The notes: generated from the letters alone by a model not told the origin. A stretch of DNA of 64,000 nt from Kumtagia sp052180275 (GCF_052180275.1 NZ_CP197465.1:5146001-5210000), one strand, 5' to 3'; positions 50,592 to 59,892 are shown, counted from the first letter of the stretch. Numbers and translations: made by a program.

Positions 50592-51686
50592 TCAGACCTT
50601 GCGCGCCCGCAATGCCTGCGCCTGCGTGTTGCCGATGATGCCCAGCCGCGTGCGATAGGTCCGCCGGTCGCCCGGCTGCAGGACGATCAATTCACCCGCC
50701 TCCTTTACCTGCCTGCGGCCAAACCCGTTGGTGCAAGGCTCAACACCGACGGCATACTGGCCTTCGCCCATCATCCGCCATTCGATGTAGCGCGGCATGG
50801 CGGCATGGTCGTACCGTATGCTGACGCCGGTGCCATGGAACAGTTTCGGGTTGAAGATCGCCACCTCGACCTGGCCGTCCGCGTCCGGCGCCATCCTGTG
50901 CTCGAACGTCTGCTGCACCCAGTCCTTCTGCGGTGCGATGAAACGCGACCAGCTTGCCAGGTCATTCACATCCGCGGTTCCGAACAGCAGGTCGGGCGCT
51001 CCTGCGACCGGCGCGATGAACTCGGAGCCGTCGTCGACGAACGGAAAACCGATGTTGATGTGATAAAGTAGCATGTGCTCGGTTGGCAGGAAGCCGCGAT
51101 TCTCGACGACATCCTCCATGGTGAACCAGGACGCGCCCATTTCGGCGCGATAGGTGCGGGTGAGCACGAGATTCTCGCCGTAGGTCTGTGCCTGAGTCAC
51201 CCGCCCCACCGCTTCGAGGATCAGTTTTCCATCCTCCCAGCGCTCGCCGAAGGAGACAAGTTCCGCCGGCAGCAGCGCGGCGCGGTCGTGGACGCCATAA
51301 CGCTCGGTCGGCCGCGCCGGAAAATTGTAGTGGGCGACCGACGTCTCCTCCGGATTGCCGATATGGACGAGGCCGCAGGTGTTGTTGAGGCCGCCGAGGC
51401 CGGAGCGCAACCAGCCGAAACCGCTCTGATCCTCGAAGAACCAGGGCGCCGGCAGCATGGTCGGCGGGATCCAGCCGACCGACGCGCCGCGATATTCGCA
51501 GCGCCCGACGTCGAAGCCGCGATCGACAGCGATCTCGAAGATGAATCCGGTTCCCGTCCGGAACTCGATCAGCCGCACGCCGCGCGACGGGCCGTTGTCG
51601 GAGGTCAGCAGCCGAACGCCTGCCAATTGCGACATATGGCCGACGCGGCGGCGCAGTTCCTCCCCGTCATTGCCGAACAGCTGCAT
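50592..51686 (-). CDS. DUF4432 family protein, aldose 1-epimerase-like
   Basis: A 364-residue protein with the beta-sandwich pattern of the galactose mutarotase superfamily: GVRLIEFRTGTGFIFEIAVDRGFDVG, HNTCG-like GGLNNTCGLVHIG, YHINIGFPFVDDG and GVEPCTNGFG. Members are assumed to interconvert sugar anomers or act on sugar acids, without firm biochemistry. CGGGAGGAATTC fixes ATG 51686. It is divergent from a LacI gene and has a LacI-type half-conserved operator just upstream, so it probably belongs with the sugar importer on the other side. Confidence 0.85.
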   Translation of the reverse strand: MQLFGNDGEELRRRVGHMSQLAGVRLLTSDNGPSRGVRLIEFRTGTGFIFEIAVDRGFDVGRCEYRGASVGWIPPTMLPAPWFFEDQSGFGWLRSGLGGLNNTCGLVHIGNPEETSVAHYNFPARPTERYGVHDRAALLPAELVSFGERWEDGKLILEAVGRVTQAQTYGENLVLTRTYRAEMGASWFTMEDVVENRGFLPTEHMLLYHINIGFPFVDDGSEFIAPVAGAPDLLFGTADVNDLASWSRFIAPQKDWVQQTFEHRMAPDADGQVEVAIFNPKLFHGTGVSIRYDHAAMPRYIEWRMMGEGQYAVGVEPCTNGFGRRQVKEAGELIVLQPGDRRTYRTRLGIIGNTQAQALRARKV

Positions 51687-51699
51687 GAATTCCTCCCGT

Positions 51700-51711
51700 G
51701 TTATCGGTATC
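51700..51711. promoter_or_regulatory. Candidate LacI operator 2, GTTATCGGTATC
   Basis: It matches the perfect palindrome GTTACCGGTAAC at 52875 in 10 of 12 positions. It lies 13 bases upstream of the DUF4432 start, in the divergent gap with the LacI gene. Confidence 0.5.
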
Positions 51712-51786
51712 ATAAAAGGCGTGCTGCTCTGGACGCAACCGCACGAGTGGAGTCTAATCGTCATCGTCGGGATAGAGGAAGCATCT

Positions 51787-52830
51787 GTGTCAGATAACGA
51801 GAGAGCCGGCCGTCCGGGTTTCGGCGCAACGATGGCGGAGGTGGCCGCACTTGCGGGCGTCACCAAGATGACGGTGTCGCGCGTGCTGCGTCATCCGGAG
51901 AAGGTGACGCCGGCCACCCGCGCCCGCGTTTCCGAGGCGATCGCCAGCCTCGGCTACGTGCCCAACCGTCTTGCCGGCAGCCTGACAGCAGGGGTCAGCG
52001 GGCTGGTCGCAGCGATCGTGCCGACGCTGCGCCATTCGCTGTTCGCCGACACGCTGGAGGGGCTTGGCGACGTGCTCTCGGAAGCCGGGCTCGACCTGAT
52101 CGTTTCATCCAGTTCCTACCGCACCGATATCGAGGAGAACCAGATCCGCTCGATCCTCGAGCGCCGGCCGGACGCAATGGTGCTGACCGGCCTCACCCAC
52201 ACAAGCGGAACGCGCGACCTGCTGCGTACCTTCGGCGTGCCGGTGGTCGAGACCTGGGAGACCGGCGACGAGCCGGTCGACATGGTCGTCGGTTATTCCA
52301 ATCGCAAGGCCGCGCATGCCATGACCGTGCACCTGCTCAACGCCGGCTACCGGAGGATCGTTTTCGTCAACGGACCGAGCGACAACAACGAACGCGCCCG
52401 GCACCGCGCCGAGGGTTATCTCGCGGCCATGCAGGAGGCCGGCATCGCGCCCCTGCCCGTCCATGTCGTGCACGATGAAGGCGCGATCCGACCGGAAACC
52501 GGCGCGCAGGCGTTGCGAACGGTGCGGTCCGAGATACCGGATGCCGATGCGCTGTTCTTCACCAGCGACGTTTTCGCCGTCGGCGCCATCCTCGCCTGCC
52601 GCGAAAGCGGCATCGCCGTGCCTGACCTCGGCATCGCCGGTTTCCACGATCTGGAAATCGGCCGGGTGGTCTTCCCTGCCCTCACCACCGTGCATGTGCC
52701 TGCCATGGAGATGGGGCGGCGGGCCGGCGAGATGATCCTCGCCAGGCTGTCGGGCAATGACATTGCCACCCGCGACGAACTCGGCTTCACTATCCTGCAG
52801 CGAGACAGCACGCGCCGCGTCGCAGCGTGA
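51787..52830 (+). CDS. LacI family regulator (first)
   Basis: A 347-residue repressor beginning at GTG 51787, with GAGGAA upstream. Helix-turn-helix: MAEVAALAGVTKMTVSRVLRHP; hinge: SLGYVPNRLAGSLTAG. The sugar-binding core follows the periplasmic-binding-protein fold and closes with DLEIGRVVFPALTTVHVPAMEMGR. It lies between the DUF4432 gene (divergent) and the ribose-type importer (same strand), each with a GTTACCGGTAAC-like site upstream, so it likely controls both. The inducer is presumably a sugar or sugar acid taken up by that importer. Confidence 0.94.
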   Translation: MSDNERAGRPGFGATMAEVAALAGVTKMTVSRVLRHPEKVTPATRARVSEAIASLGYVPNRLAGSLTAGVSGLVAAIVPTLRHSLFADTLEGLGDVLSEAGLDLIVSSSSYRTDIEENQIRSILERRPDAMVLTGLTHTSGTRDLLRTFGVPVVETWETGDEPVDMVVGYSNRKAAHAMTVHLLNAGYRRIVFVNGPSDNNERARHRAEGYLAAMQEAGIAPLPVHVVHDEGAIRPETGAQALRTVRSEIPDADALFFTSDVFAVGAILACRESGIAVPDLGIAGFHDLEIGRVVFPALTTVHVPAMEMGRRAGEMILARLSGNDIATRDELGFTILQRDSTRRVAA

Positions 52831-52874
52831 ATTCCAGAAGCGCATCAAACCGCGATTGGTTGACACCCGCTAAA

Positions 52875-52886
52875 GTTACCGGTAAC
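52875..52886. promoter_or_regulatory. Candidate LacI operator 1, GTTACCGGTAAC
   Basis: A perfect 12-base palindrome 64 bases before the importer binding-protein gene. The sequence with its flanks resembles the known operator of the gluconate repressor GntR of Escherichia coli (a LacI-family protein). A TTGACA-like element lies just before it (52859-52864). Confidence 0.7.
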
Positions 52887-52950
52887 ATTAATCAATCCGT
52901 GGGAGAAGCGGATGCAGCGCCACACCGGCTGGCGCACAAGGGAGGACTAC

Positions 52951-53949
52951 ATGTTCAAATCTGTTCTGGCGGCCGCCGCTGCGGTCGCGCTGCTGACGAC
53001 GAGCGCTTTTGCGCAGGACAAGCCGAAAATCGGCCTGATCCAGATCGACCTTTCCAACCCGTTCCACCTCGGCGAGGTCGAGGGCGCCAAGGAAGCCGCG
53101 CGCCGCGCCAATTTCGACCTTGTGGTCACCAGCGGCGAAGGCGACGTGACCAAGCAGATCCAGGCCATGGAGAACCTGATCAACGAGGGCGTCGACGCGA
53201 TCTCGATCAACTTCATCGATTCCGCCGCTTTTGGGCCGACAATGGCAAAGGCGGCAGCCGCCAACATCCCGGTCATCTGCCTGCACTCGAAGATCGAAGG
53301 CTGCGCGGCGATGCTCGGCTTCGACGAGCGCTACACCGGCAAGATCGTCGGCGAATACGCGGCCGAACTGTTGAAGAAGCGCTACAATGGCGAAGTGAAG
53401 GGCGAGGTCGCCAATCTGCAGGGCCTGCTCGGCCAGGGCCTCAACACCGACCGCTCGGGCGGCTTTACCGACGTCATGGCGCAGTATCCGGGCGTCAAAG
53501 TCGTGGCGCAGGAGCCGACAAGCTGGGATCCGACGAAGGCCGTGTCGATCGCCGAGAACTGGATGACCGCCTATCCCAACCTCGACCTGATCTACGGCAA
53601 CAGCGACAGCCTGACCGTGCCGGCGGCCAACGTCGTCGACCGCGCCGGCAAGCAGGAGCAGGTGCTTATCGTCTCCGTCGACGGCACCGAGCCCGGGCTT
53701 CAGGCCGTGAAGAGCGGCGCAATGGAAAGCACCGTGATGCTCGCCCCGCAATATTCCGGCTTCTGGAAAGCCTATTTCCCCTTTTTGGTCGCCACAAAAA
53801 AGGACGACCGCAAGGAAGTGCTGATCCAGGGCGTGCTGGTGACCAAGGACAATGTCGACGCCGCGCTGAAACTCGCCGCCGACCAGGTCGGCAACATCGA
53901 GAAATTCCCGTTCGAGAAGCCGCTGGTCGAGATCGTCGCCGGCTATTGA
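52951..53949 (+). CDS. Sugar ABC importer substrate-binding protein, ribose type
   Basis: A 332-residue exported binding protein of the RbsB class. Signal peptide: FKSVLAAAAAVALLTTSAFAQ. The mature protein starts KPKIGLIQIDLSNPFHLGEVEGAKEAA, typical of the class, with later segments DVTKQIQAMENLINEGVDAI and SVDGTEPGLQAVKSG. GGGAGGACTAC precedes ATG 52951, preferred to an earlier ATG at 52912. The ligand is a sugar or sugar derivative. It is the first gene of an operon with ATPase, fused permease, oxidoreductase and dehydratase. Confidence 0.94.
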   Translation: MFKSVLAAAAAVALLTTSAFAQDKPKIGLIQIDLSNPFHLGEVEGAKEAARRANFDLVVTSGEGDVTKQIQAMENLINEGVDAISINFIDSAAFGPTMAKAAAANIPVICLHSKIEGCAAMLGFDERYTGKIVGEYAAELLKKRYNGEVKGEVANLQGLLGQGLNTDRSGGFTDVMAQYPGVKVVAQEPTSWDPTKAVSIAENWMTAYPNLDLIYGNSDSLTVPAANVVDRAGKQEQVLIVSVDGTEPGLQAVKSGAMESTVMLAPQYSGFWKAYFPFLVATKKDDRKEVLIQGVLVTKDNVDAALKLAADQVGNIEKFPFEKPLVEIVAGY

Positions 53950-53971
53950 CCGGCGCGTGATGATGCATCGT

Positions 53972-53990
53972 CCCCGCGCCTGGCGCGGGG
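53972..53990 (+). terminator. Attenuator-like hairpin after the binding-protein gene
   Basis: CCCCGCGC and GCGCGGGG pair around CTG, followed by ATGTTTTCTG. It lies 22 bases after the binding-protein stop and 28 before the ATPase start. It probably reduces transcription of the downstream genes relative to the binding protein. Confidence 0.7.
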
Positions 53991-54018
53991 ATGTTTTCTG
54001 GAAATCGATGACCCGCAA

Positions 54019-55566
54019 ATGATGGCTCAGGCCGAGAAGACCCCGCCGCCGCGAGACGCCATACCGGCAACGTCAGGCCCGCTCGCCCTGGAGGTGAAAG
54101 GGCTGACAAAGCGCTTTCCCGGCGTGCTGGCGCTCGACGATGTTTCGCTGGCGGTGCGAGCGGGCGAGGTGCACGCACTCATCGGTCAGAACGGCGCGGG
54201 AAAATCGACGCTGATCAACATCCTGTCGGGAATGTATACCGCCGATGCGGGCAGGATCGCCATTGGCGGCGTCGCCGTCGAGATCGGTAGCACGCGGCAC
54301 GCGTTGTCGCTCGGCATCGCCACGGTCTATCAGGAACTCAGCCTGCTGCTCAATCTGACGGTCGCCCAGAACCTTGCGCTCGGGCGTGAGCCGAAACGGT
54401 TCGGGCTGCTCGACGTCGCCGCGATGCGCGGGAACGGAACCGCGGTTCTCGGCCGGCTCGGCCTCGACATCGATCCCGATGCCAAGGTCAGCAGCCTGCC
54501 GCTGGCCCAGCGCCAGATGGTGGAAATCGCCAAGGCGCTGTCGACCGAGCCAAAGATTCTTATCCTCGACGAACCGACAGCGCCGCTCGGGTCGCGCGAA
54601 GCGAAGCAGCTTTTCGGCGCGATCGAGAAATTGAGGTCGCAGGGCGTCGCGATTCTTTATGTCTCGCACCGCTTCGCCGAAATCCTCGACCTTTGCGAGA
54701 CGGCCACGGTGCTGCGCAACGGCAAATGCGTGGCGACGGTCGAGCTTGCGGGCTGGTCGGAGGCACGGCTCACCGAAACCATGATCGGCCGCCAGTCGCA
54801 ACTTTATGAGGCAAGCCGGCGCGCCGCTGGCGACGTGCTCGTCAAGGCCGCCGGGCTTGGCTGGGGAAAGTCGGTGCGCGACGCGAGTTTCACCGCGCAT
54901 CGCGGGGAGATCCTTGCGCTGACCGGCCTGCTCGGCGGCGGGCAGAACGAGATTGCTCGGCTGATCGGCGGCGACCTGCGCGCCGACGTCGGCACGATCG
55001 AAGTAGCCGGCAAACGCCGATCCTTCGGTTCGCCGCACGACGCGGTCGAGGCCGGCATCTGCCTGCTCACCGAAGACCGCAAGCACGAGGCGATCCTGCC
55101 CAACCTGCCGGTCCGCGAAAACATCGCCGTCGCCTCGCTCGGCGCTCGCGCCGGTTTCGGCGGCGTCATCAGGCGCGGTGATGAACGGAAGTCCACCCAA
55201 AGGGCGGCGGAGGATTTCGGCGTGGTCGCGGCGTCGCCGGAAGCGCCGATCCGCACGCTGTCCGGCGGCAACCAGCAGAAGGCGCTGCTGGCGCGCTGGC
55301 ACCTGGCGGACGCCGACATCTTCGTGCTGATCGAACCGACACGCGGCGTCGATGTCGGCGCGCGGGCGGACATCTATCGCCGCCTCGACGCCCTGGCCAG
55401 GGCCGGCAAGGCGATCATCGTGGTATCGTCCGAACTCGGCGAAGTCCTGGCGCTGGCCGACCGCATCCTCGTCGTCCGAGACGGCAGGATCAGCGCCGAG
55501 ACTACGCCGCAACAGGTCGACGAAGAGCGGCTGAACCTTCTCGTGCAGGGCGCGGCCCTGTCATGA
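54019..55566 (+). CDS. Sugar ABC importer ATPase, double-domain (RbsA type)
   Basis: A 515-residue protein with two ATPase domains. The first has Walker A GQNGAGKST, a diverged signature SLPLAQRQM, and Walker B ILILDEPTAPLG. The second has a degenerate Walker A (GLLGGGQNE), the good signature LSGGNQQK and Walker B-like FVLIEPTRGVD, where Ile replaces the usual Asp before Glu. Such asymmetry is normal for this class except for that last change. Two adjacent ATGs (54019, 54022) are possible. The stop overlaps the permease start. Confidence 0.94.
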   Translation: MMAQAEKTPPPRDAIPATSGPLALEVKGLTKRFPGVLALDDVSLAVRAGEVHALIGQNGAGKSTLINILSGMYTADAGRIAIGGVAVEIGSTRHALSLGIATVYQELSLLLNLTVAQNLALGREPKRFGLLDVAAMRGNGTAVLGRLGLDIDPDAKVSSLPLAQRQMVEIAKALSTEPKILILDEPTAPLGSREAKQLFGAIEKLRSQGVAILYVSHRFAEILDLCETATVLRNGKCVATVELAGWSEARLTETMIGRQSQLYEASRRAAGDVLVKAAGLGWGKSVRDASFTAHRGEILALTGLLGGGQNEIARLIGGDLRADVGTIEVAGKRRSFGSPHDAVEAGICLLTEDRKHEAILPNLPVRENIAVASLGARAGFGGVIRRGDERKSTQRAAEDFGVVAASPEAPIRTLSGGNQQKALLARWHLADADIFVLIEPTRGVDVGARADIYRRLDALARAGKAIIVVSSELGEVLALADRILVVRDGRISAETTPQQVDEERLNLLVQGAALS

Positions 55567-57542
55567 GCGCCGCCACCGTCACCACTAGTGCAAGCGGCCG
55601 GCCGGCCCTGGCCGGCCTGTTGTCGCGACACGCGATGCTGGCGGCGGCCATCCTGCTGTGCCTGGTCTTCATCCTCACCTCGCCCGTATTCGGCACTCCC
55701 GGCAACGCCGCCAACATCCTTCGGCAGTCCGCGTCGGTCCTGATGCTTGGGCTGGCGATGACCCTGGTGGTGCTGGTCGGCGGCATCGACCTGTCGGTCG
55801 GGTCCGTCGTCCTGGCCTCGGCGACGCTCGCCGGCATCGGCCTTGCCGAGGGATTCCATCCCGCGGTCGCAGTGCTCATGGGCATCGGCATCGGCGCGGC
55901 GGTCGGGCTGCTCAACGCCGCGCTCGTCGAGGGACTGCGCATCAGCCCCGTCATAGTCACGCTCGGCACCATGATCATGGTGCGCGGCCTCAGCCTCGTA
56001 GCGCTCGGCCGCTACAATTCCTGGCTGGAGATCAAGGGGCCGGTCTTCGACGATCTGGCGCGCCGCACGGTGATCGGCGTCCCGCTCGACGCGCTGGTCG
56101 CGACAATCACGGCCGGCGTCCTGTGGTTCGTGCTGAGGCGGACCGTGTCCGGGCGCACGCTGCACGCGGTCGGCGACGCACCCGTCGCCTCGCGCCTCGC
56201 GGGGCTGCGCGTCAACCGCTTGCGGATATGGGCCTATGCCGGATGCGGCGCGCTGGCGGGCGCCGCCGGCGTGCTGGTCGCGGCGCGCACCGGATTGATC
56301 AGCCCGTCGATCGGCGGCGGGCTGGAATTCTTCGCCATCGCCGTGGTGGCGCTCGGCGCCGGCGGCCTGCCGGCTGGCCGGGTCAGCATCGCGCAATGCG
56401 TCGTCGGCGTGCTGATCCTGATGATGATCTTCAACTACATGACCATCCGCGGCGTGCCCGGGACATGGCAGACTACGGTCACCGGCCTGCTCTTGCTCGC
56501 CGCCATGGTCGGCGGACGCCTGCTGCAGCGGAACAGCGGCGGCGACGTGGCGCTCGGCGAAGCGTTCCGCGACGATTTCGCCGCCATGTCGAAAACCGGC
56601 GCCGCGATGGCGCGCGGCTCGATGGCCGCGGCAACCGTCGCGCTGATCGTCATCTTCGCCATGATCAGCCCGCGCTTCCTCACGGTCCCGAACCTGATTG
56701 CGATGGTCGAGCAGAACGCCGCCCTGGCGATCGTCTCCGTCGGCGCGATGATCGGCATCGTCTCGCGCGTCGTCGATATCTCTCCCGGTTCGGTGCTGGT
56801 GCTCGGCGCCGTGGTGGCAGCACTTGCCGCCGGCCACGGCGTGCCGGTGCCTCTGGCGCTCGCCGCCGGCATCGCAACCTGCATCGGCGTCTATGCCGTC
56901 AACGGGCTGATCGTCGGCGGGCTCGGCCTCGATCCGCTGATCGTCACGCTGGCCGCCTGGATCTGGGCGCGCGGACTGGCGGTGTCGCTGACCAATGCGA
57001 CGACCGTCGCCTTCCCGATGAGTTTCGTCGGCGTCATGAACACGCCTATCGTCTTCGGCTTCACGCCGGCGGTGCTGTTCGTCGCGCTCGCCTTCCTCGC
57101 CGGCTGGCTGATCCTGACGCGGCTGCCGATCGGCATGCGCATCTACGCGCTGGGCGGCGATCCGCGCATGCTGCGCCAGGCCGGCGTCAACGAGAAGCGC
57201 CTGCGTTTCATCGTGCTCGTCCTGATGTCGCTGTTCACGGCCGCCGGCATGATCGTCATGCTGGGGCGCCTTGGCGCGGCGGCGCCGACGGCCGGTTTCG
57301 GGCTGGAACTCGACGCGATCGTCGCGGTGATCATCGGCGGCGCCTCGTTTCGCGGCGGCACCGGGCGGCTGCGCGACACGGCGGTCGGTGTGCTGTTCCT
57401 CGCGGTGCTCAACAACGGCCTGTCGGGCCTGCAGATGGGCGACGCCCAGTTCTTCCTGATCAAGGGCGGCGCGATCCTGGTGGCGCTGACGCTGAGAGCC
57501 TTGGCACAGCTCTATTTTTCACGCCCGGCGGTGCACGGGTGA
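55563..57542 (+). CDS. Sugar ABC importer permease, tandem fusion of two RbsC-type domains
   Basis: A 659-residue membrane protein, twice the usual length. Each half is a complete RbsC-type permease: the first (about 20-320) with VVLVGGIDLSVGSVV and ALGAGGLPAGRVS, the second (about 350-655) with GIVSRVVDISPGSVLVLG, RIYALGGDPRMLRQAGVNEK and VIIGGASFRGGTGRLRDT. A cytoplasmic linker with GEAFRDDFAAMSKTG joins them. The importer pore would thus come from one chain. Both ends overlap neighbours by four bases, so no sequence error is needed to explain the length. Confidence 0.94.
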   Translation: MSAATVTTSASGRPALAGLLSRHAMLAAAILLCLVFILTSPVFGTPGNAANILRQSASVLMLGLAMTLVVLVGGIDLSVGSVVLASATLAGIGLAEGFHPAVAVLMGIGIGAAVGLLNAALVEGLRISPVIVTLGTMIMVRGLSLVALGRYNSWLEIKGPVFDDLARRTVIGVPLDALVATITAGVLWFVLRRTVSGRTLHAVGDAPVASRLAGLRVNRLRIWAYAGCGALAGAAGVLVAARTGLISPSIGGGLEFFAIAVVALGAGGLPAGRVSIAQCVVGVLILMMIFNYMTIRGVPGTWQTTVTGLLLLAAMVGGRLLQRNSGGDVALGEAFRDDFAAMSKTGAAMARGSMAAATVALIVIFAMISPRFLTVPNLIAMVEQNAALAIVSVGAMIGIVSRVVDISPGSVLVLGAVVAALAAGHGVPVPLALAAGIATCIGVYAVNGLIVGGLGLDPLIVTLAAWIWARGLAVSLTNATTVAFPMSFVGVMNTPIVFGFTPAVLFVALAFLAGWLILTRLPIGMRIYALGGDPRMLRQAGVNEKRLRFIVLVLMSLFTAAGMIVMLGRLGAAAPTAGFGLELDAIVAVIIGGASFRGGTGRLRDTAVGVLFLAVLNNGLSGLQMGDAQFFLIKGGAILVALTLRALAQLYFSRPAVHG

Positions 57543-58642
57543 GCCCCCTGCCCTCCATCGATTTCGGCCATACGCCCTACGAGACCGCGTTCGGGCGGGG
57601 CGATGTCTATGATGTCGGCATCAAGGCCGAACGTACGGCCAAGAAGCCGTTGAAACTCGCCATCGCCGGCTGCGGCGGCGTCGCGCAGGCGAAATGGATT
57701 CCGGCGATCCGACGGTTGCAGACGATCGGCGAACCGGTCGAGATCGCCGGCGTCGCCGACCCGGACGCGGCGACGCGTGCCAAGGCTGGCGCGATCTGCG
57801 GCGCGCCGGCCTTCGACAACCTCGGCGAAATGATCGCCGAAACGAAACCGGACCTGCTTCTGGTCCTGGCCTCAGATGCTTTTCACGCGCCGATTGCGAG
57901 CCAGGCGATCGACGCCGGCATTCCATGCCTGGTGGAAAAGCCGCTCGCCGCTACCCAGGCCGAAGCCGAGGCGCTGGTCCGGCTCGCCAGCGACAAGGGC
58001 GTGCTGCTCTCAGCCGTCGCCAACAAGCGTTTCTCGCCGCCCTATGCGCAAGCCAAGGCGCTGATCGAGGCCGGCGCGCTGAAATCGTCGCCGACCGTCT
58101 TCACCGGCAAGTTCACGCTCGGCTATCCCTATGTCGACCTGCTCTCGGGCGGCACCGTGCATCTCTTCGACCTCATGCTCTGGTTCATGGGGCCGGTGGC
58201 GAAACTCAATGCGCGCGGCACGTTCTTCGATGACGGCAGGCTGCAAAGCGCGGTGATCTCATGCGCCTTCCGCTCCGGTGCCGTCGGCACGGTGATGACC
58301 AGCGCCTCCGGGCTAAGCTTCGGCCCCTGGGAGCGCGTCGAGATTTTTGGCTGCAACGCCTTCCTCGTCGTCGACAACCAGTTCGAGTTGACGCTGCATG
58401 ACGACGAGACCGGACCGGCGAAAACCTGGCGGCCGTCCATCCCAAACACGCTGATGTTCGACGAGAGCTTTGGCGGCTATTCCGGCCTGCTCGAAAATAT
58501 CCTCGACGCGGTGCGCGGCGTGACGCCGCTTGCCGTGACCGGCCGCGATGGCGCTGCGGCCATGGCGCTCATCGACGCCACCCGGCGCTCGCTGGCGCAA
58601 GGCTGCGAAATCGACCTTATTGCTGAAAGGCCCCTTTCATGA
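57539..58642 (+). CDS. Gfo/Idh/MocA family oxidoreductase in the sugar importer operon
   Basis: A 367-residue NAD(P)-dependent enzyme starting at GTG 57539, which overlaps the permease stop. The first 35 residues (SPLPSIDFGHTPYETAFGRG) precede the Rossmann segment LAIAGCGGVAQAKWIPAI. The EKP motif is in CLVEKPLAATQ, and the active-site region reads LLSGGTVHLFDLMLWFMG, with the conserved His. It presumably oxidises or reduces the imported sugar or its acid. The open frame continues far upstream inside the permease gene, but that part is a shadow. Confidence 0.9.
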   Translation: MSPLPSIDFGHTPYETAFGRGDVYDVGIKAERTAKKPLKLAIAGCGGVAQAKWIPAIRRLQTIGEPVEIAGVADPDAATRAKAGAICGAPAFDNLGEMIAETKPDLLLVLASDAFHAPIASQAIDAGIPCLVEKPLAATQAEAEALVRLASDKGVLLSAVANKRFSPPYAQAKALIEAGALKSSPTVFTGKFTLGYPYVDLLSGGTVHLFDLMLWFMGPVAKLNARGTFFDDGRLQSAVISCAFRSGAVGTVMTSASGLSFGPWERVEIFGCNAFLVVDNQFELTLHDDETGPAKTWRPSIPNTLMFDESFGGYSGLLENILDAVRGVTPLAVTGRDGAAAMALIDATRRSLAQGCEIDLIAERPLS

Positions 58643-59808
58643 AGATCAGGAAGCTCGAGACCTTCATGGCCAATGCGGGCCTGCGCAACTATCTGTTCGT
58701 GCGGCTCACCACCGACACCGGCCTCACCGGCATCGGCGAGGCGACGCTGGAGTGGCAGGAGAAGGCCGTCGAGGTGCTGCTCAACGAATGGGTCGCCTCG
58801 CGCATCGTCGGCAAGGACCCCTTCGACATAGAAGCAGTGGTCGGCGACATGATCCGCGACCAGTATCAGGGCGGCTCGACAGTCATGACCGCGATCTCCG
58901 CCGCTGAGATCGCCATGTGGGACATCATCGGCAAGTCGACCGGCGAGCCGGTCTACCGGCTGATCGGCGGCAAGGCCAAGCCGCAACTGCTGGCCTACGC
59001 CAATGGCTGGTATGGCGGCTGCGAACGGCCGCAGGATTTTGCCGCCCGCGCCCGCGCGGTCGTCGCACTGGGCTACCGGGCGATGAAATTCGACCCGTTC
59101 ACCACGGCCTGGAAGATTCTTACACCGGAACAGGAACGGCATGCGTTGGGAGTTGTCGATGCCGTCGCCAAGGCGGTGGGGCCGGATATCGGGCTGATGA
59201 TCGAGATCCATGGACGGCTGGCGGCCGGCGACGCCACCCGCTTCATCCGCAAGCTCGAAGGCTACAACATTCACTGGTGCGAGGAGCCGGTCGCGCCGGA
59301 AAGCCTCGACCTGCTGAAGTCGGTCAAGGATGCGAGCAACCTGCCGATCTCTGCCGGCGAGCGCCTCTACAGCATGGCCGACTTCGCCCGGCTGGTGAAT
59401 CTGCGCGCCTGCGACGTGGTGCAGATGGACGTCGCGCATTGCGGAGGAATCACCGCCGCGAAGAAGATTGCTGCGCTCGCGGCAACGCAGGACATCGCCG
59501 TCTCGCCGCATTGTTCGATCGGACCGGTCGCGCTGGCGGCGGCGCTGCATTTCGCTTGGTCGACGCCCAACATGCTGATGTTGGAAAGTTTTGCCGAGTT
59601 CGATGTCGACTGGCGCAACGATCTCGTCAGCAGCTGGAACCCGCTGCGGCACGGCGCCTTCAGCCTGCCGGACAGACCCGGCCTCGGCATCGAACTCGAC
59701 GCGGCGGCGATCGCCGCGCATCCCTACAAGCCGCTGGCGTTTCCCTCGCTGTGGGACACGACCTGGCGGGACGAATTCACCGGCACGGCAAAACTGGCGA
59801 GCGGCTGA
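58639..59808 (+). CDS. Enolase-superfamily (mandelate racemase-like) sugar-acid dehydratase (second)
   Basis: A 389-residue enzyme. Capping domain: KIRKLETFMANAGLRNYLFV. Barrel residues: K-x-D type catalytic segment AMKFDPFTTAW, metal ligands in MIEIHGR, WCEEPV and AGERLYS, and QMDVAHCGGI with SPHCSIGP as the His-Asp pair. The pattern suits aldonate or lactone-acting members (dehydratase or cycloisomerase). ATG overlaps the oxidoreductase stop (ATGA). It shares its plan with the protein at 61027-62190 (similar KFDPF/KLDPF, ANGWY and SIGP/SGGP segments), so the two are likely related in function. Confidence 0.9.
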   Translation: MKIRKLETFMANAGLRNYLFVRLTTDTGLTGIGEATLEWQEKAVEVLLNEWVASRIVGKDPFDIEAVVGDMIRDQYQGGSTVMTAISAAEIAMWDIIGKSTGEPVYRLIGGKAKPQLLAYANGWYGGCERPQDFAARARAVVALGYRAMKFDPFTTAWKILTPEQERHALGVVDAVAKAVGPDIGLMIEIHGRLAAGDATRFIRKLEGYNIHWCEEPVAPESLDLLKSVKDASNLPISAGERLYSMADFARLVNLRACDVVQMDVAHCGGITAAKKIAALAATQDIAVSPHCSIGPVALAAALHFAWSTPNMLMLESFAEFDVDWRNDLVSSWNPLRHGAFSLPDRPGLGIELDAAAIAAHPYKPLAFPSLWDTTWRDEFTGTAKLASG

Positions 59809-59892
59809 GTGCGTCTCTGAGGCAGCCTGTGACCGTCTCTATAAACCGTTCGCCTGGCCTCCTATGATGCCGAGGTAAACACGGAGCGAGTC

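Noticed and set aside
55658..57538. Open frame of over 600 codons overlapping the fused permease and continuous with the Gfo/Idh oxidoreductase
   Set aside because: It is a shadow in GC-rich DNA: the sequence is Arg-rich and low in hydrophobic patterns, while the permease frame is clearly real. The oxidoreductase begins at GTG 57539.
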